A DNA stretch of 64,000 nucleotides from contig JABCZI010000003.1 of NCBI GenBank assembly GCA_013289765.1, positions 186,001 to 250,000 on the forward strand, given 5' to 3'. The notes beneath the pieces are model-generated. The model was given only the letters and a program-made list of their open reading frames with translations, had not been told where the DNA came from and searched no databases. This document shows positions 24,279 through 33,422 of this stretch, one piece after another (positions within the stretch are counted from its first letter, which is position 1; every line of letters begins with the position of its first letter). The DNA comes from Acidobacteriota bacterium. GTDB taxonomy: Bacteria > Acidobacteriota > Terriglobia > Terriglobales > Acidobacteriaceae. The translations under genes were made by a program, and so were the position numbers.

Positions 24279-25409
24279 ATGCAACTCCGCGGCTGTGGCA
24301 CCGCCCTCGTCACTCCATTCCATCAGGATGGTTCCATCGACGACGTTGCTCTGCGCAACCTCGTCGCATGGCAGGTGGAATCCGGCATCGACTTTCTCGT
24401 ACCTTGCGGAACCACGGGCGAGACACCCACGCTCACGCACGATGAATGGCTATACGTGATCGAGGCGACGATTGAGGTCGTGGCGGGACGAGTCCCCATC
24501 GTTGCGGGAGCGACTTCGAATTCCACCCATGAAGCCGTGGAAAAAGCCAAGGAAGTTGCTTCGCGGCCCGGAGTCGATGCCATCCTCACCGCTTCGCCTT
24601 ACTACAACAAGCCCACGCAGGAGGGCCAGTACCGGCATTTCAAAGCGATTGCGGAAGCAGTCGGCGACAAGCCAATCATTCTCTACAATGTGCCCGGCCG
24701 CACTGCGGCAAATATCGAACCGGCAACGCTGGCGCGCTTGGCGGAGATTCCAAACATCGTGGGCGTCAAGGAAGCCAGCGGCAACATGACGCAGATTGCC
24801 GAAGCCATCAATGCCGTGCCGGAAACTTTTCTGGTTTTTTCTGGAGACGACGCCGTTACGTTGCCGGTGATTGCGCTCGGGGGCGTTGGCATCGTCTCGG
24901 TGGCTTCGAATGAAATTCCGCACGAGATGGCCGCGATGACACGGGCGGCGCTGAACAACGACTGGGACGTGGCGCGCAGCATCCATCGCAAGTACCTGCC
25001 TTTGATGCAAGCGAACTTCATCGAATCCAGCCCGCTGCCGGTGAAGGCCGTGCTCACGATGATGGGCAAGATCGAAGAGAACTACCGCTTGCCGCTTTTG
25101 CCTATGCGCCGTGACACGCGGTCGAAGCTGCAGAAAATCGCGACCGATGTTGGACTGATTGAGAAGGCTGCGGTGGCAGTGCCCGAAGCGGCGGAATTTT
25201 ACATCTATGAAAACTGGACAGCCGGCCCGCATAAAATCGTGCTGCACCGCGGATCGTGCGGACAATGTAATCAGGGTAAAGGCCGCCCTGCTGGCCATGA
25301 CGCGAATCACGCGCGCTGGCACGGACCCTACGCTACTCTGACCCAGGGCCGCGAGACCGCGCATGGCATGACCGGAGTGCTGATTCGCAGCGAATGCAAG
25401 TGTGTGTGA
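24279..25409 (+). CDS. dapA: 4-hydroxy-tetrahydrodipicolinate synthase with Cys-rich C-terminal extension
   Basis: A 376-residue protein. Residues 1-295 are a normal DapA TIM barrel condensing pyruvate with aspartate semialdehyde: Gly-Thr-Thr-Gly-Glu near 41-45, Tyr-Asn-Val-Pro-Gly-Arg-Thr near 136, and the Schiff-base Lys164 in Gly-Val-Lys-Glu-Ala-Ser. Normal DapA is about 290-300 residues. Here about 75 more follow, with His323, Cys327-x2-Cys330, a Gly-Lys-Gly and Arg-Trp-His-Gly-Pro-Tyr segment, and Cys373-x-Cys375 at the end, suggesting a small metal-binding domain. The ATG at 24279 is used since a longer frame has no DapA homology. Confidence 0.93.
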   Translation: MQLRGCGTALVTPFHQDGSIDDVALRNLVAWQVESGIDFLVPCGTTGETPTLTHDEWLYVIEATIEVVAGRVPIVAGATSNSTHEAVEKAKEVASRPGVDAILTASPYYNKPTQEGQYRHFKAIAEAVGDKPIILYNVPGRTAANIEPATLARLAEIPNIVGVKEASGNMTQIAEAINAVPETFLVFSGDDAVTLPVIALGGVGIVSVASNEIPHEMAAMTRAALNNDWDVARSIHRKYLPLMQANFIESSPLPVKAVLTMMGKIEENYRLPLLPMRRDTRSKLQKIATDVGLIEKAAVAVPEAAEFYIYENWTAGPHKIVLHRGSCGQCNQGKGRPAGHDANHARWHGPYATLTQGRETAHGMTGVLIRSECKCV

Positions 25410-25430
25410 GAGGTTCAATTACTTGATTGC

Positions 25431-25496
25431 TGATTTCTGATTGTTGAGTGAACAGCGGCTCGGCCAGCGATTGTTTTGATCAACAATCAGAAATCA
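25431..25496. repeat. 17-bp perfect inverted repeat between dapA and dapD
   Basis: TGATTTCTGATTGTTGA (25431-25447) and its exact complement TCAACAATCAGAAATCA (25480-25496) flank a 32-nt loop. More partial copies of the unit (AAATCAGAAATCAACAATT) follow up to the dapD start. It could end transcription, control dapD translation or be a repeat element. Confidence 0.75.
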
Positions 25497-25526
25497 GAAA
25501 TCAACAATTCAGAATTCAACAACCCC

Positions 25527-26357
25527 ATGCAATCCCTAAAATCTTCTATCGAACGCCTGGCAGGGCTGGGCGAAGTTGAACACAACCCGGAGGCGCGGCC
25601 CGCGTTTCTCGAATTCCGCGACGCGCTTACACAAGGCAAGATCCGTGCCGCCGAAAAGATCGACGGCCGCTGGATCGTTAACACCTGGGTGAAGCACGGG
25701 ATTCTGCTTGGCTTTCGGCTTGGCGAACTGGTAGAGACGGGCTGTGCTGCGCTGACGTTCGTCGATAAAGATACCTTCCCTGCCCGCCAGTTTTCTCTCG
25801 CAGACCGCATACGCGTAGTTCCGGGCGGGTCTTCGGTGCGCCTTGGAGCGTATGTTGCACCATCTGTGATCTGCATGCCGCCGATGTTCATCAACGTGGG
25901 GGCTTACGTCGATGAAGGCACCATGATTGACTCGCACGCGCTGGTTGGGTCGTGCGCCCAAGTCGGCAAGCGCGTGCATCTGAGCGCGGCGGCGCAGATT
26001 GGCGGCGTGCTCGAGCCAGTGAATGCCGCACCCGTGATCATTGAAGACGACGTCCTAATTGGTGGCAATTGCGGAGTGTATGAAGGCACGCTGGTGCGTG
26101 CGCGGGCGGTGCTGGGAGCGGGAACGATTCTGACGCGATCGACTCCGCTCTACGACTTGGTGCGCGATGAAGTTTACCGGGCTACGCCGGAAGCGCCACT
26201 TGAAGTTCCCGAAGGCGCGGTGGTTGTGCCGGGATCGCGAGCGGTGAAAAAGGGGGCAGCGGCAAAGTTAGGGATTTCTCTGTACACGCCGGTGATTGTG
26301 AAATATCGCGACGAGAAGACCAACCGTGGAATCGAGCTTGAAGATTGGCTGCGGTAG
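25527..26357 (+). CDS. dapD: Tetrahydrodipicolinate N-succinyltransferase
   Basis: A 276-residue enzyme that puts succinyl-CoA on tetrahydrodipicolinate in the succinylase DAP route. The C-terminal half is a left-handed beta helix of hexapeptide repeats: [11 protein letters not shown] near 129-139, Val-Gly-Ser-Cys-Ala-Gln-Val-Gly, then [12 protein letters not shown]. The ATG at 25527 starts the standard N-terminus; an upstream frame runs into the AT-rich repeat. It is the last gene of the asd-lysC-dapBAD run. Confidence 0.94.
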   Translation: MQSLKSSIERLAGLGEVEHNPEARPAFLEFRDALTQGKIRAAEKIDGRWIVNTWVKHGILLGFRLGELVETGCAALTFVDKDTFPARQFSLADRIRVVPGGSSVRLGAYVAPSVICMPPMFINVGAYVDEGTMIDSHALVGSCAQVGKRVHLSAAAQIGGVLEPVNAAPVIIEDDVLIGGNCGVYEGTLVRARAVLGAGTILTRSTPLYDLVRDEVYRATPEAPLEVPEGAVVVPGSRAVKKGAAAKLGISLYTPVIVKYRDEKTNRGIELEDWLR

Positions 26358-26399
26358 TCGCGATTCATGCTAGAATTTCGCGCGACGTAGGCGGCCAAG

Positions 26400-27731
26400 A
26401 TGCACTTCACTCGGAATTCTCAACTGGCTGTACTGGGGATTGCCTTTGCATTTATAGCTGGCGTGTGCAGCGCGCAAGCGTCTAGCGAGCGCCTGCAACA
26501 GATTCTGCAGCCTTATGCCGACGCCCAGCTCTTCATGGGCAGCGTTCTGGTAGCACAACACGGCAACGTCATGTTCAGCAAGAGTTACGGCTGGGCGGAC
26601 ATCGAATGGAACATACCGAATTCCTCCACGACCAGATTCCAGATCGCATCGGTGACCAAACAATTCACTGCGGCCTCGATCCTGCTCCTGGAAGATCGTG
26701 GAAAGCTCAAGACCGACGACCTAGTCAAGAAATACCTCCCCGACGCGCCAGCGTCGTGGAATAAGATCACAATTTACAACCTCCTGACTATGACGTCCGG
26801 TATCTCAGGTGACGGGGCAAAGTATGAGCCAGGCACGCCTGACAAGCTGATCTTCGCCGACAAGCCACTCGACTTTCAGCCCGGCGAAAAATGGGACTAC
26901 AGCAACTTGGGGTACGATGTGCTCGGGTATCTGTTGGAAAAAGTCAGCGGCCAATCCTACGCGGATTTCCTTCAGGAAAACATTTTTAAGCCGCTGGGCA
27001 TGAACGATTCAGGAGTAGACTCCAACGTCTCGATCGTTCCGCACCGGGCGTCCGGTTATTGGCCCGGCGCCGACGGAATCGAAAATGCGGAGCGCACCAA
27101 TATCACCGCGGCCTTTGCGGCGGGCGCACTCTACTCCACAACCGAAGACATGCTCCGCTGGGAAGAGGGACTGTTCGGCGGAAAAGTGCTGATGCCTGCG
27201 TCCCTGCGCAAGATGACCACGCCCTTCAAACACACGATATTCCAGCATGACTATGCCTGCGGTTTATACGTCTATCGTGCAAGTGGCCGCCTGGTAATCG
27301 ATTATGACGGGAATGGAATCGGGTTCAACGCGCAATTGGCTTATTATCCCGAAGAAAAACTCGCCGTGATCGTTCTAGCGAATCTGAATGGCATTGTGAC
27401 CGGCAAAATCAACACCGCACTCGCGGCGGCAGTGCACGGAGAAACCGTGGCATTTCCCTCACCGCCAAGGGAAATCGCCTTGCCCAAAGAAGTGCTGGCG
27501 CGGTACGTGGGCACTTACGAATTCTCGGATGGCCGCATTGTGTTTACGCTCCAAGGCAGTCATTTGATGGCCCACTTCGGAGCAATTTTTCCGCTCTTCG
27601 CCGAGTCAGAAACGAAGTTCTTTTCTAAGGGGTGGGATATACAGTACGAGTTCTCAAAGAACGATAAAGGCGAGTTCGTATTTGTAACGGAGCACTTCAA
27701 TGGTAAGGATGAGAAGGCGACGAAAAAATAG
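26400..27731 (+). CDS. Exported serine hydrolase (beta-lactamase class C family)
   Basis: A 443-residue protein with signal peptide (about 1-24, ending Cys-Ser-Ala-Gln). The beta-lactamase/PBP-like domain shows Ser84-Val-Thr-Lys87 (nucleophile and base) and Tyr167-Ser-Asn169. A second, C-terminal domain of beta strands follows (about 360-440). Family members are esterases, D-aminopeptidases or carboxypeptidases in the periplasm, and few are real beta-lactamases. Substrate unknown. It stands alone, 42 nt after dapD. Confidence 0.9.
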   Translation: MHFTRNSQLAVLGIAFAFIAGVCSAQASSERLQQILQPYADAQLFMGSVLVAQHGNVMFSKSYGWADIEWNIPNSSTTRFQIASVTKQFTAASILLLEDRGKLKTDDLVKKYLPDAPASWNKITIYNLLTMTSGISGDGAKYEPGTPDKLIFADKPLDFQPGEKWDYSNLGYDVLGYLLEKVSGQSYADFLQENIFKPLGMNDSGVDSNVSIVPHRASGYWPGADGIENAERTNITAAFAAGALYSTTEDMLRWEEGLFGGKVLMPASLRKMTTPFKHTIFQHDYACGLYVYRASGRLVIDYDGNGIGFNAQLAYYPEEKLAVIVLANLNGIVTGKINTALAAAVHGETVAFPSPPREIALPKEVLARYVGTYEFSDGRIVFTLQGSHLMAHFGAIFPLFAESETKFFSKGWDIQYEFSKNDKGEFVFVTEHFNGKDEKATKK

Positions 27732-27749
27732 AAATCCCGCATCGCTCCT

Positions 27750-28403
27750 CTATTGGACAATTTCTATACTTAGCGTGCCTGCCCCGTTCGACGTAACTTG
27801 AATCTGCTCAAGCTTCTTTACTGTCGTATCGGCCTCAAGCAATTTCGCCGCGGGATAGGTGCTCGTCAGTGCCATCGCCTTCATCCCGGCCGCGTGCGCC
27901 GACCGAATCCCCGCGGGTGCGTCTTCGATTACCAAACAGTCCGCCGGTTTAAATCCCAGGAGTTCCGCGCCCTTCAAATATGGCTCCGGATGCGGCTTTC
28001 CGTTCGTCACATCGTCCGCGGTGACCAGAACTTTGGGAACCGGCAGGCCGCCCAATCGCAGGCGCGCCGTAGCCAGATAGCGAGTTCCGGACGTAACCAC
28101 GCACCAGTGTCCGTCCGGAATGGAGCGAATCAGTTCAGCAGCGCCGGGCATCACAGTCACATCCACCTGATCCTCCGCCTCATGGCTTTCCAGCCATTGC
28201 ACCTCCGCGGGGGCATTGAGATGCGGGGCCACGGCACGAATCACTTCAATCGAGCGCACGCCATGCGCGATAGCCATGACCTTCTCCTCATCAATTCCCT
28301 TTTCGTGCGCCCATGCACGCCATTGCCGGTCAACGGAACGAGTGGAATCGATGAGAACGCCATCGAGATCAAACAGGATGGCAGAGCAGCGAAACTCTAT
28401 CAT
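27750..28403 (-). CDS. HAD-superfamily sugar-phosphate-type phosphatase
   Basis: A 217-residue hydrolase. The nucleophile motif is Phe-Asp-Leu-Asp-Gly-Val-Leu-Ile-Asp at about 11-19, motif II is Val-Thr-Ser-Gly-Thr near 107-111, a Lys precedes Pro-His-Pro-Glu-Pro-Tyr in motif III, and motif IV is Val-Ile-Glu-Asp-Ala-Pro-Ala-Gly-Ile. The cap sits after the first motif, as in subfamily IA (phosphoglycolate, 2-deoxyglucose-6-P or glycerol-3-P phosphatases). The gene converges with the serine hydrolase and is followed upstream by the EcsC gene. Confidence 0.9.
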   Translation of the reverse strand: MIEFRCSAILFDLDGVLIDSTRSVDRQWRAWAHEKGIDEEKVMAIAHGVRSIEVIRAVAPHLNAPAEVQWLESHEAEDQVDVTVMPGAAELIRSIPDGHWCVVTSGTRYLATARLRLGGLPVPKVLVTADDVTNGKPHPEPYLKGAELLGFKPADCLVIEDAPAGIRSAHAAGMKAMALTSTYPAAKLLEADTTVKKLEQIQVTSNGAGTLSIEIVQ

Positions 28404-28428
28404 GTTTCATTTTTAACACGGACAGGGC

Positions 28429-29130
28429 CTAATCCTTCGACGCTGGAAGAATTTGCTGCGCCGGTGGGGCTAATACTGCATGAGCGGCCTGCTGCCGGAT
28501 CTGCAAATGTCGCTCGCGAAAGTGCGCCCTGGCGCGCTCACCCCACGTACGCACGAACCAGTAGTTCAATCCCGCTCCCAGCGCCGAACTCACCAGAGGG
28601 ATCACCCGTCCCGCCCATTTTTCCACGACCTCTACACTGGCCCGCGCGGCGATGCGCTGAATGACGCGCGGAACGAACTTGTTCACGACTTCTTTTTCCA
28701 GCAGGTCGCGGCTGATGTCGACTCCAGCCGCGCTAGCCGCAGCCATCCAGAGTTCCGCAATTTCGTCGTCGGTGTTGAACTGAAAGCCGTAAACCAGACT
28801 AAGCTTCTGTATGGTACGCATGGTAATGGCTGAGAGAACGCCAATGTCCGGCACGATCGTGAGGAATCCACCGAGCCCGAATCCCGCGCCCTCGACCGCG
28901 GCCAATTTCATTCCGCTACGAATAATTTCGTCGGCGACTATATCGATCTCGCGCATCTCCAGCGAATACACGCCGTGATAGCCACTGATCGGCAGCCGGT
29001 AGGCGGCGCGCAGTTGCAATAAAAACTTGTCGGGATTGACCTGAACCGTCGAGTAAGCCCGCGTCAGTCCTTGCGTCAGCGCGTTTTCAATCTGCCCACG
29101 AAGCCACGACTTGGATTTACTATCAGCCAT
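28429..29130 (-). CDS. EcsC-family protein
   Basis: A 233-residue protein of the EcsC family, named after the third gene of the Bacillus ecs transport locus. Characteristic are a Gly/Ala-rich hydrophobic segment Val-Glu-Gly-Ala-Gly-Phe-Gly-Leu-Gly-Gly-Phe-Leu near 78-89 and Pro-Leu-Val-Ser-Ser-Ala-Leu-Gly-Ala-Gly-Leu-Asn near 175. It may sit at the membrane. No ABC transporter genes are near. Role unknown. Confidence 0.82.
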   Translation of the reverse strand: MADSKSKSWLRGQIENALTQGLTRAYSTVQVNPDKFLLQLRAAYRLPISGYHGVYSLEMREIDIVADEIIRSGMKLAAVEGAGFGLGGFLTIVPDIGVLSAITMRTIQKLSLVYGFQFNTDDEIAELWMAAASAAGVDISRDLLEKEVVNKFVPRVIQRIAARASVEVVEKWAGRVIPLVSSALGAGLNYWFVRTWGERARAHFRERHLQIRQQAAHAVLAPPAQQILPASKD

Positions 29131-29239
29131 TGATTCAACCCTATCTTAGCCAGACCAAGAATGCTATGGGTTACGCCCCTTAGAAACCGGCGGTGCGTAC
29201 GGTAGGCAACACAGTCTGTGCTAGCATCATTAGTTACCA

Positions 29240-30904
29240 ATGCCAACAGGAAAATTGCAAATAATCCCCCTGGGGGGGCTCGGCGAGTTCGGTATGAACT
29301 GCATGGCCGTCCGCTGGGGCGATGACATCATCGTCATCGACGCGGGCCTTATGTTCCCCGAGGCTGAATTGCTGGGCGTCGATATCGTTGTCCCGGATAT
29401 TTCCTATCTTATCGAGAACCGCGAGCGAGTTCGCGGCATCATTCTTACTCATGGCCACGAGGATCACATCGGCGCGCTGCCGTGGATTCTCTCTGAACTC
29501 AACGTGCCAGTCTGGGGCACGGAATTCACCTTGGCTTATGTCGAGGATAAACTCGACGAGCACGGCCTGCTCGACGATGCCGATCTACGCGAGATGCGCG
29601 CCAACGAGCGCTTCAAGGCCGGCATATTCACTATTCATCCCATTCGCGTTACACACAGTCTGGTGGATTGCGTCGCGCTCGCAATCCATACTCCGCTTGG
29701 CGTGGTGATTCATACGGGAGATTTCAAAGTCGATCCCACTCCCACCGACAACCATCTTTTCGACCTGCATTCTTTCGCGGAATATGGCAAACAGGGTGTG
29801 CTGGCGCTGTTTCAGGATTCCACCAACGTCGAGCGCAAGGGATACACGCCCAGCGAGCGCGCGGTGCGGCGCAAGTTCGACGAAGTATTCGCACACACCC
29901 AGCGCCGACTGTTCATCTCTTGCTTCTCTTCGTCAATCCACCGCATCCGGCTGGCGGTGGAGTTGGCTCACCAGCACGGGCGCAAAGTTGCCTTTATCGG
30001 CCGCTCCATGAACAACTCCGCTGAGATCGCGGAAGACTTGGGCTATCTCGAAATTCCTGAAGGGCTGGTGATCAATCCCGGCGAGATGAAGAATCTCGCT
30101 CCGGAAAAAGTCTGCGTCATGATTAGCGGTACCCAGGGCGAACCCATGTCAGCGCTCTCGCGCGCGGCGGTCGATAATCACAAGCACGCCAAAATCGAGA
30201 AAGGCGATACCGTCGTGCTCTCATCGCGCATTATCCCCGGCAATGAGAAAACGATCTACCGCATGATCGATCACCTTTTCCGGCGCGAAGCGCACGTGAT
30301 TTACGAAGACGGAACCTCGCCGCCGATTCATGTCAGCGGACACGCCAGCCAGGACGAACTTAAGCTGATTATCAATCTGGTGAAGCCGAAGTACTTCATT
30401 CCCATCCACGGGGAGTATCGGCAACTGAAACTGCATGCCGAAATGGCAGGAGCGATGCACAGTTCAGTCGGCAAAGTAATCCTGATCGAAAGCGGCGACA
30501 TACTTGAGTTCGACGATCACAACGCACGCAAGGCCGGCAAGGTTAATGTAGGGCGCGTGTGTATCGATTCCGGCTCGCGCACCGATGTGGTTGAGGATTT
30601 AATTATTAAAGATCGGCGGCACTTGAGCGAAGACGGGATCGTGCTGCCGATTATCGCCATCAACAAGCTGTCAGGACGCGTGGAAACCGCTCCGGAGATT
30701 GTGACGCGCGGCTTTAATCCCGGCGATGATGGTTTAATGGAAGGTGCGAAGCGCATCGTTGAAGACACCTTGGCGCATTCGAGCGAAGAAGAAAAAGCCG
30801 ATTATGGCGTGATTAAGGAAAAAATCCGCGCCGATTTGAAGCGTTATATTTCCAGGCAAACGGCGAAGCGGCCGCTGATTATGCCGGTGATATTGGAGAT
30901 TTAA
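29240..30904 (+). CDS. rnj: Ribonuclease J
   Basis: A 554-residue metallo-beta-lactamase fold ribonuclease with 5'-exonuclease and endonuclease activity on mRNA and rRNA precursors. The metal motif His71-x-His73-x-Asp75-His76 lies in Thr-His-Gly-His-Glu-Asp-His-Ile-Gly-Ala. The beta-CASP region has Ser-Thr-Asn and Ser-Gly-Thr-Gln-Gly-Glu-Pro, followed by His-Val-Ser-Gly-His-Ala and Ile-His-Gly-Glu-Tyr-Arg. The C-terminal domain is present. No ribosome-binding site precedes the ATG, and TGCTAGCAT just upstream looks like an extended -10, so the leader may be very short. Confidence 0.95.
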   Translation: MPTGKLQIIPLGGLGEFGMNCMAVRWGDDIIVIDAGLMFPEAELLGVDIVVPDISYLIENRERVRGIILTHGHEDHIGALPWILSELNVPVWGTEFTLAYVEDKLDEHGLLDDADLREMRANERFKAGIFTIHPIRVTHSLVDCVALAIHTPLGVVIHTGDFKVDPTPTDNHLFDLHSFAEYGKQGVLALFQDSTNVERKGYTPSERAVRRKFDEVFAHTQRRLFISCFSSSIHRIRLAVELAHQHGRKVAFIGRSMNNSAEIAEDLGYLEIPEGLVINPGEMKNLAPEKVCVMISGTQGEPMSALSRAAVDNHKHAKIEKGDTVVLSSRIIPGNEKTIYRMIDHLFRREAHVIYEDGTSPPIHVSGHASQDELKLIINLVKPKYFIPIHGEYRQLKLHAEMAGAMHSSVGKVILIESGDILEFDDHNARKAGKVNVGRVCIDSGSRTDVVEDLIIKDRRHLSEDGIVLPIIAINKLSGRVETAPEIVTRGFNPGDDGLMEGAKRIVEDTLAHSSEEEKADYGVIKEKIRADLKRYISRQTAKRPLIMPVILEI

Positions 30905-31071
30905 GGGTGGAATCTCAGAGCAGTCGCAAAGCGTCCGCCCCGAGGGGCTAATCGGGCGTAACCCATCCGTTCTTACCACACGACGCTGCGGCAACCTCCG
31001 ATCCCGGTAATGTTGGAACAATTTCGGCGGTTATAATCGGCATCTTACTTATCATCATTCGAAGGAGCCGT

Positions 31072-32037
31072 ATGACCCTCCGTCATTTGTTTATTTGCGC
31101 CGTGCTGCTCGTCTACCCTTGTTTCGCATTTGCCCAAGCCCAGCGCGCGACGCTCGTGCATGAGGAGACCTTGCGTGTCTCGCCCAGCAGCGACGCTGCC
31201 AAGCTAGGGCAAGCTGCCCGTGGACACGAGTTGATTATCTTAGACACCAGCCGCGACTGGGTTCACGTGCAGGCCATTCTTCGCGAAGCGCGCAACGAGG
31301 AAGGTCTGACCGATGAAGAGGCCGAGGCTAAGACGATCAGTGGCTGGATTCTGGCGAAAGGTATGGTAAGCGCCACGACTCAGGATGGCGACAAGGTTAT
31401 CTTCGGAGAAGCGGCGGACTCCGAAGACCAAGCCAGCCGCCGCCGCGGGCGCCGTGACGCCGCGCAGGATGCGATGCGGCTTTACTACCGCTTGTATGAC
31501 TTGATGCCCACTTCGCCGCTAGCGGCAGAGGCGTTATATCGGGCGGCCGACATACGCTGGCAGATCGAGCGGTCGGATGTGATGACGCGGCCTTCCGCCC
31601 ACGAGCGTGAAGCGTATATGCGTGGGCAGATCAATGAAGAGTGGATGAAGCTGGTAAACAAAAAATATCCCGGCACCAAGTGGGCGGAATTAGCCAGCTT
31701 CCGCATGATCGACAATAAGCTCTGCGGCGATTGGGAAGGCATGTCTAAGTGTCCCGACAAAGAAGCGGACATCTATGAGAAGTATGCCAATGAACACCCC
31801 CAGTCTCCAGTTGCGCCGGAGGCCTTGTACAACGCGGCGTGGCGCCGCTCGGCGATGATTGAAATTTATAAGACCGAACCGAATCAGAAGAAGTCGGGGG
31901 AATCGAAAGATCGGGCGCTAGCACTGGCACAGAAGATTGTCAGTCAATATGGGCAGAGCGATTGGGCCTTGCGCGCGCGGCGACTGATTTTTTACGTTCA
32001 ACAAGATATTCCCACGTATGGAAATGCCACCGACTAG
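31072..32037 (+). CDS. Exported protein with SH3-like and TPR-like regions
   Basis: A 321-residue protein with a signal peptide (1-22, ending Phe-Ala-Gln-Ala). Residues 25-105 resemble a bacterial SH3 domain (Glu-Thr-Leu-Arg-Val-Ser-Pro, then Trp-Val-His-Val, then Gly-Trp-Ile). Residues 140-320 are helical and TPR/BamD-like: Tyr-Asp-Leu-Met-Pro-Thr-Ser-Pro-Leu-Ala-Ala-Glu-Ala-Leu-Tyr and Glu-His-Pro-Gln-Ser-Pro-Val-Ala-Pro-Glu-Ala-Leu-Tyr. Envelope scaffolding is plausible. GGAG lies before the ATG. No closely linked partner is seen. Confidence 0.78.
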   Translation: MTLRHLFICAVLLVYPCFAFAQAQRATLVHEETLRVSPSSDAAKLGQAARGHELIILDTSRDWVHVQAILREARNEEGLTDEEAEAKTISGWILAKGMVSATTQDGDKVIFGEAADSEDQASRRRGRRDAAQDAMRLYYRLYDLMPTSPLAAEALYRAADIRWQIERSDVMTRPSAHEREAYMRGQINEEWMKLVNKKYPGTKWAELASFRMIDNKLCGDWEGMSKCPDKEADIYEKYANEHPQSPVAPEALYNAAWRRSAMIEIYKTEPNQKKSGESKDRALALAQKIVSQYGQSDWALRARRLIFYVQQDIPTYGNATD

Positions 32038-32143
32038 ACGCTCTGCGAGTTCTTCTCAGCGACTTCGGCGACTCAGGCAGTCCTCTGATTAACGCTCACG
32101 CAAACTTTTTCTGCGATACTGTTCCCTTACTTTTGGAGGCTGA

Positions 32144-33037
32144 TTGAACGACTACTTGCTGTCTCTTGTGCTAGGAATTGTGGAAGGCCTGACGGAATTT
32201 CTACCGGTTAGCTCAACCGCGCATCTCCGGCTGTCTGAGGCGCTGCTGCATATCAGCCTGTCGGACGGCTACTGGAAGATGTATTCCATCGTCATACAAC
32301 TGGGCGCAATCTTGTGCCTGCCGGTATATTTTCGCAGCCGCATTGCAAAATTTCTTTCCACGTTTCCGCGCGGCGAACGGGGCGACCGCACTCCGCTGAC
32401 GCACCCACTAGGATTGGTCACAATCGCATTTGTGGTAACTGCGATTCCTTCATTCCTACTGACCAAAGTTATTGGCAAACATCTGGAGAACCTGCACATC
32501 ATCGGCTGGTCTTTGCTGATCGGCGGAATCGTTATGTGGATGGTTGATGCGATAAACGCGAAGTGGGAGGCTGCTGGACCGTCCGCTGCCGGGAGCCGCA
32601 TCCACACCTGGAAGATGGAAAACATGAGCCTGGGACAAGCCGTCTGGATCGGCTTCTGCCAGATCTTCTCGGGAGTGTTTCCTGGGACGTCACGTTCGAT
32701 GTCGACCATCGCTGCGGGTCAGCTTGCGGGCATGTCAAGGGCCTCAGCTCTCGAATTCTCATTCTTCGTGTCGATCCCGACCATGGTTGCGGCTACCGGA
32801 TATACGCTGCTGAAGTCGCTCCGTGGCAAGGGCGAGAACCCGATAGGCGTTTCGCAGATCGACGCTCATGGATGGATCGTGCTGGCCATCGGCTTCGTGG
32901 TCTCTTACATCGTGGCCTACGCCTCGGTTGCGTGGTTCATGGCCTATGTGCGCAAGCATGGTTTTGTGCCGTTTGCGGTGTATCGCATCATTGTCGGCGC
33001 GCTGGTGCTGGTATTCGCGGCGAGGTTGGCTGGATAA
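32144..33037 (+). CDS. uppP: Undecaprenyl-diphosphatase, TTG start
   Basis: A 297-residue polytopic membrane phosphatase that recycles undecaprenyl diphosphate for cell-wall synthesis and confers bacitracin tolerance. The first catalytic motif is Glu-Gly-Leu-Thr-Glu-Phe-Leu-Pro-Val-Ser-Ser-Thr-Ala-His at about 14-27, the second is Pro-Gly-Thr-Ser-Arg-Ser near 183. About eight helices are visible. The TTG at 32144 is the start because GGAGG (32135-32139) lies just before and the family motif begins at once. Confidence 0.94.
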   Translation: MNDYLLSLVLGIVEGLTEFLPVSSTAHLRLSEALLHISLSDGYWKMYSIVIQLGAILCLPVYFRSRIAKFLSTFPRGERGDRTPLTHPLGLVTIAFVVTAIPSFLLTKVIGKHLENLHIIGWSLLIGGIVMWMVDAINAKWEAAGPSAAGSRIHTWKMENMSLGQAVWIGFCQIFSGVFPGTSRSMSTIAAGQLAGMSRASALEFSFFVSIPTMVAATGYTLLKSLRGKGENPIGVSQIDAHGWIVLAIGFVVSYIVAYASVAWFMAYVRKHGFVPFAVYRIIVGALVLVFAARLAG

Positions 33038-33046
33038 GACCTCGAT

Positions 33047-33370
33047 CTAGCTTAGATCGAGGGCCATTTTAAGAGCGCGGTTGAGTTGAACCGCTTTGGC
33101 GCCCGAGACCGAGCCGACGTAGTGCGTGAGGTCAGACTTTCGCAGGCTCACCAGGTTGTCACACATAATCCAACTGAGGTGCTTCAGTCCCTCGTCGACT
33201 CCAACGGCGACTTGAGTGGAGAGTTCCTGGCCGCTGGTGAACACTGGAGCGCAAACAACAGTTGAGAACCGCGAGTCGATCAGGGCTTGCCTGCTGACCA
33301 CGGCAAAAACCCGGTAAGCTTTTGGATCGCCTTTGCGTTTATACACACGATAGAGGTCGCCGCGTCTCAT
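33047..33370 (-). CDS. MazF/PemK-type toxin ribonuclease
   Basis: A 107-residue protein of the PemK/MazF fold, sequence-specific mRNA interferases. It starts Met-Arg-Arg-Gly-Asp-Leu-Tyr, then [12 protein letters not shown], Val-Val-Cys-Ala-Pro-Val, and Asp-Asn-Leu-Val-Ser-Leu-Arg-Lys. The antitoxin gene is 52 nt upstream on the same strand, and the two would form one transcript. The cut site cannot be inferred. Confidence 0.85.
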   Translation of the reverse strand: MRRGDLYRVYKRKGDPKAYRVFAVVSRQALIDSRFSTVVCAPVFTSGQELSTQVAVGVDEGLKHLSWIMCDNLVSLRKSDLTHYVGSVSGAKAVQLNRALKMALDLS

Positions 33371-33422
33371 TCTTGGCTACTCATACTTTGGCTGGTCGTC
33401 CTTGCCTAGTCGTCCATCCTCG

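Noticed and set aside
24450-25418. 322-codon minus-strand frame opposite dapA
   Set aside because: Shadow of dapA.
25431-25526. Lysine riboswitch before dapD
   Set aside because: No conserved core of the L box; only an AT-rich inverted repeat is visible.
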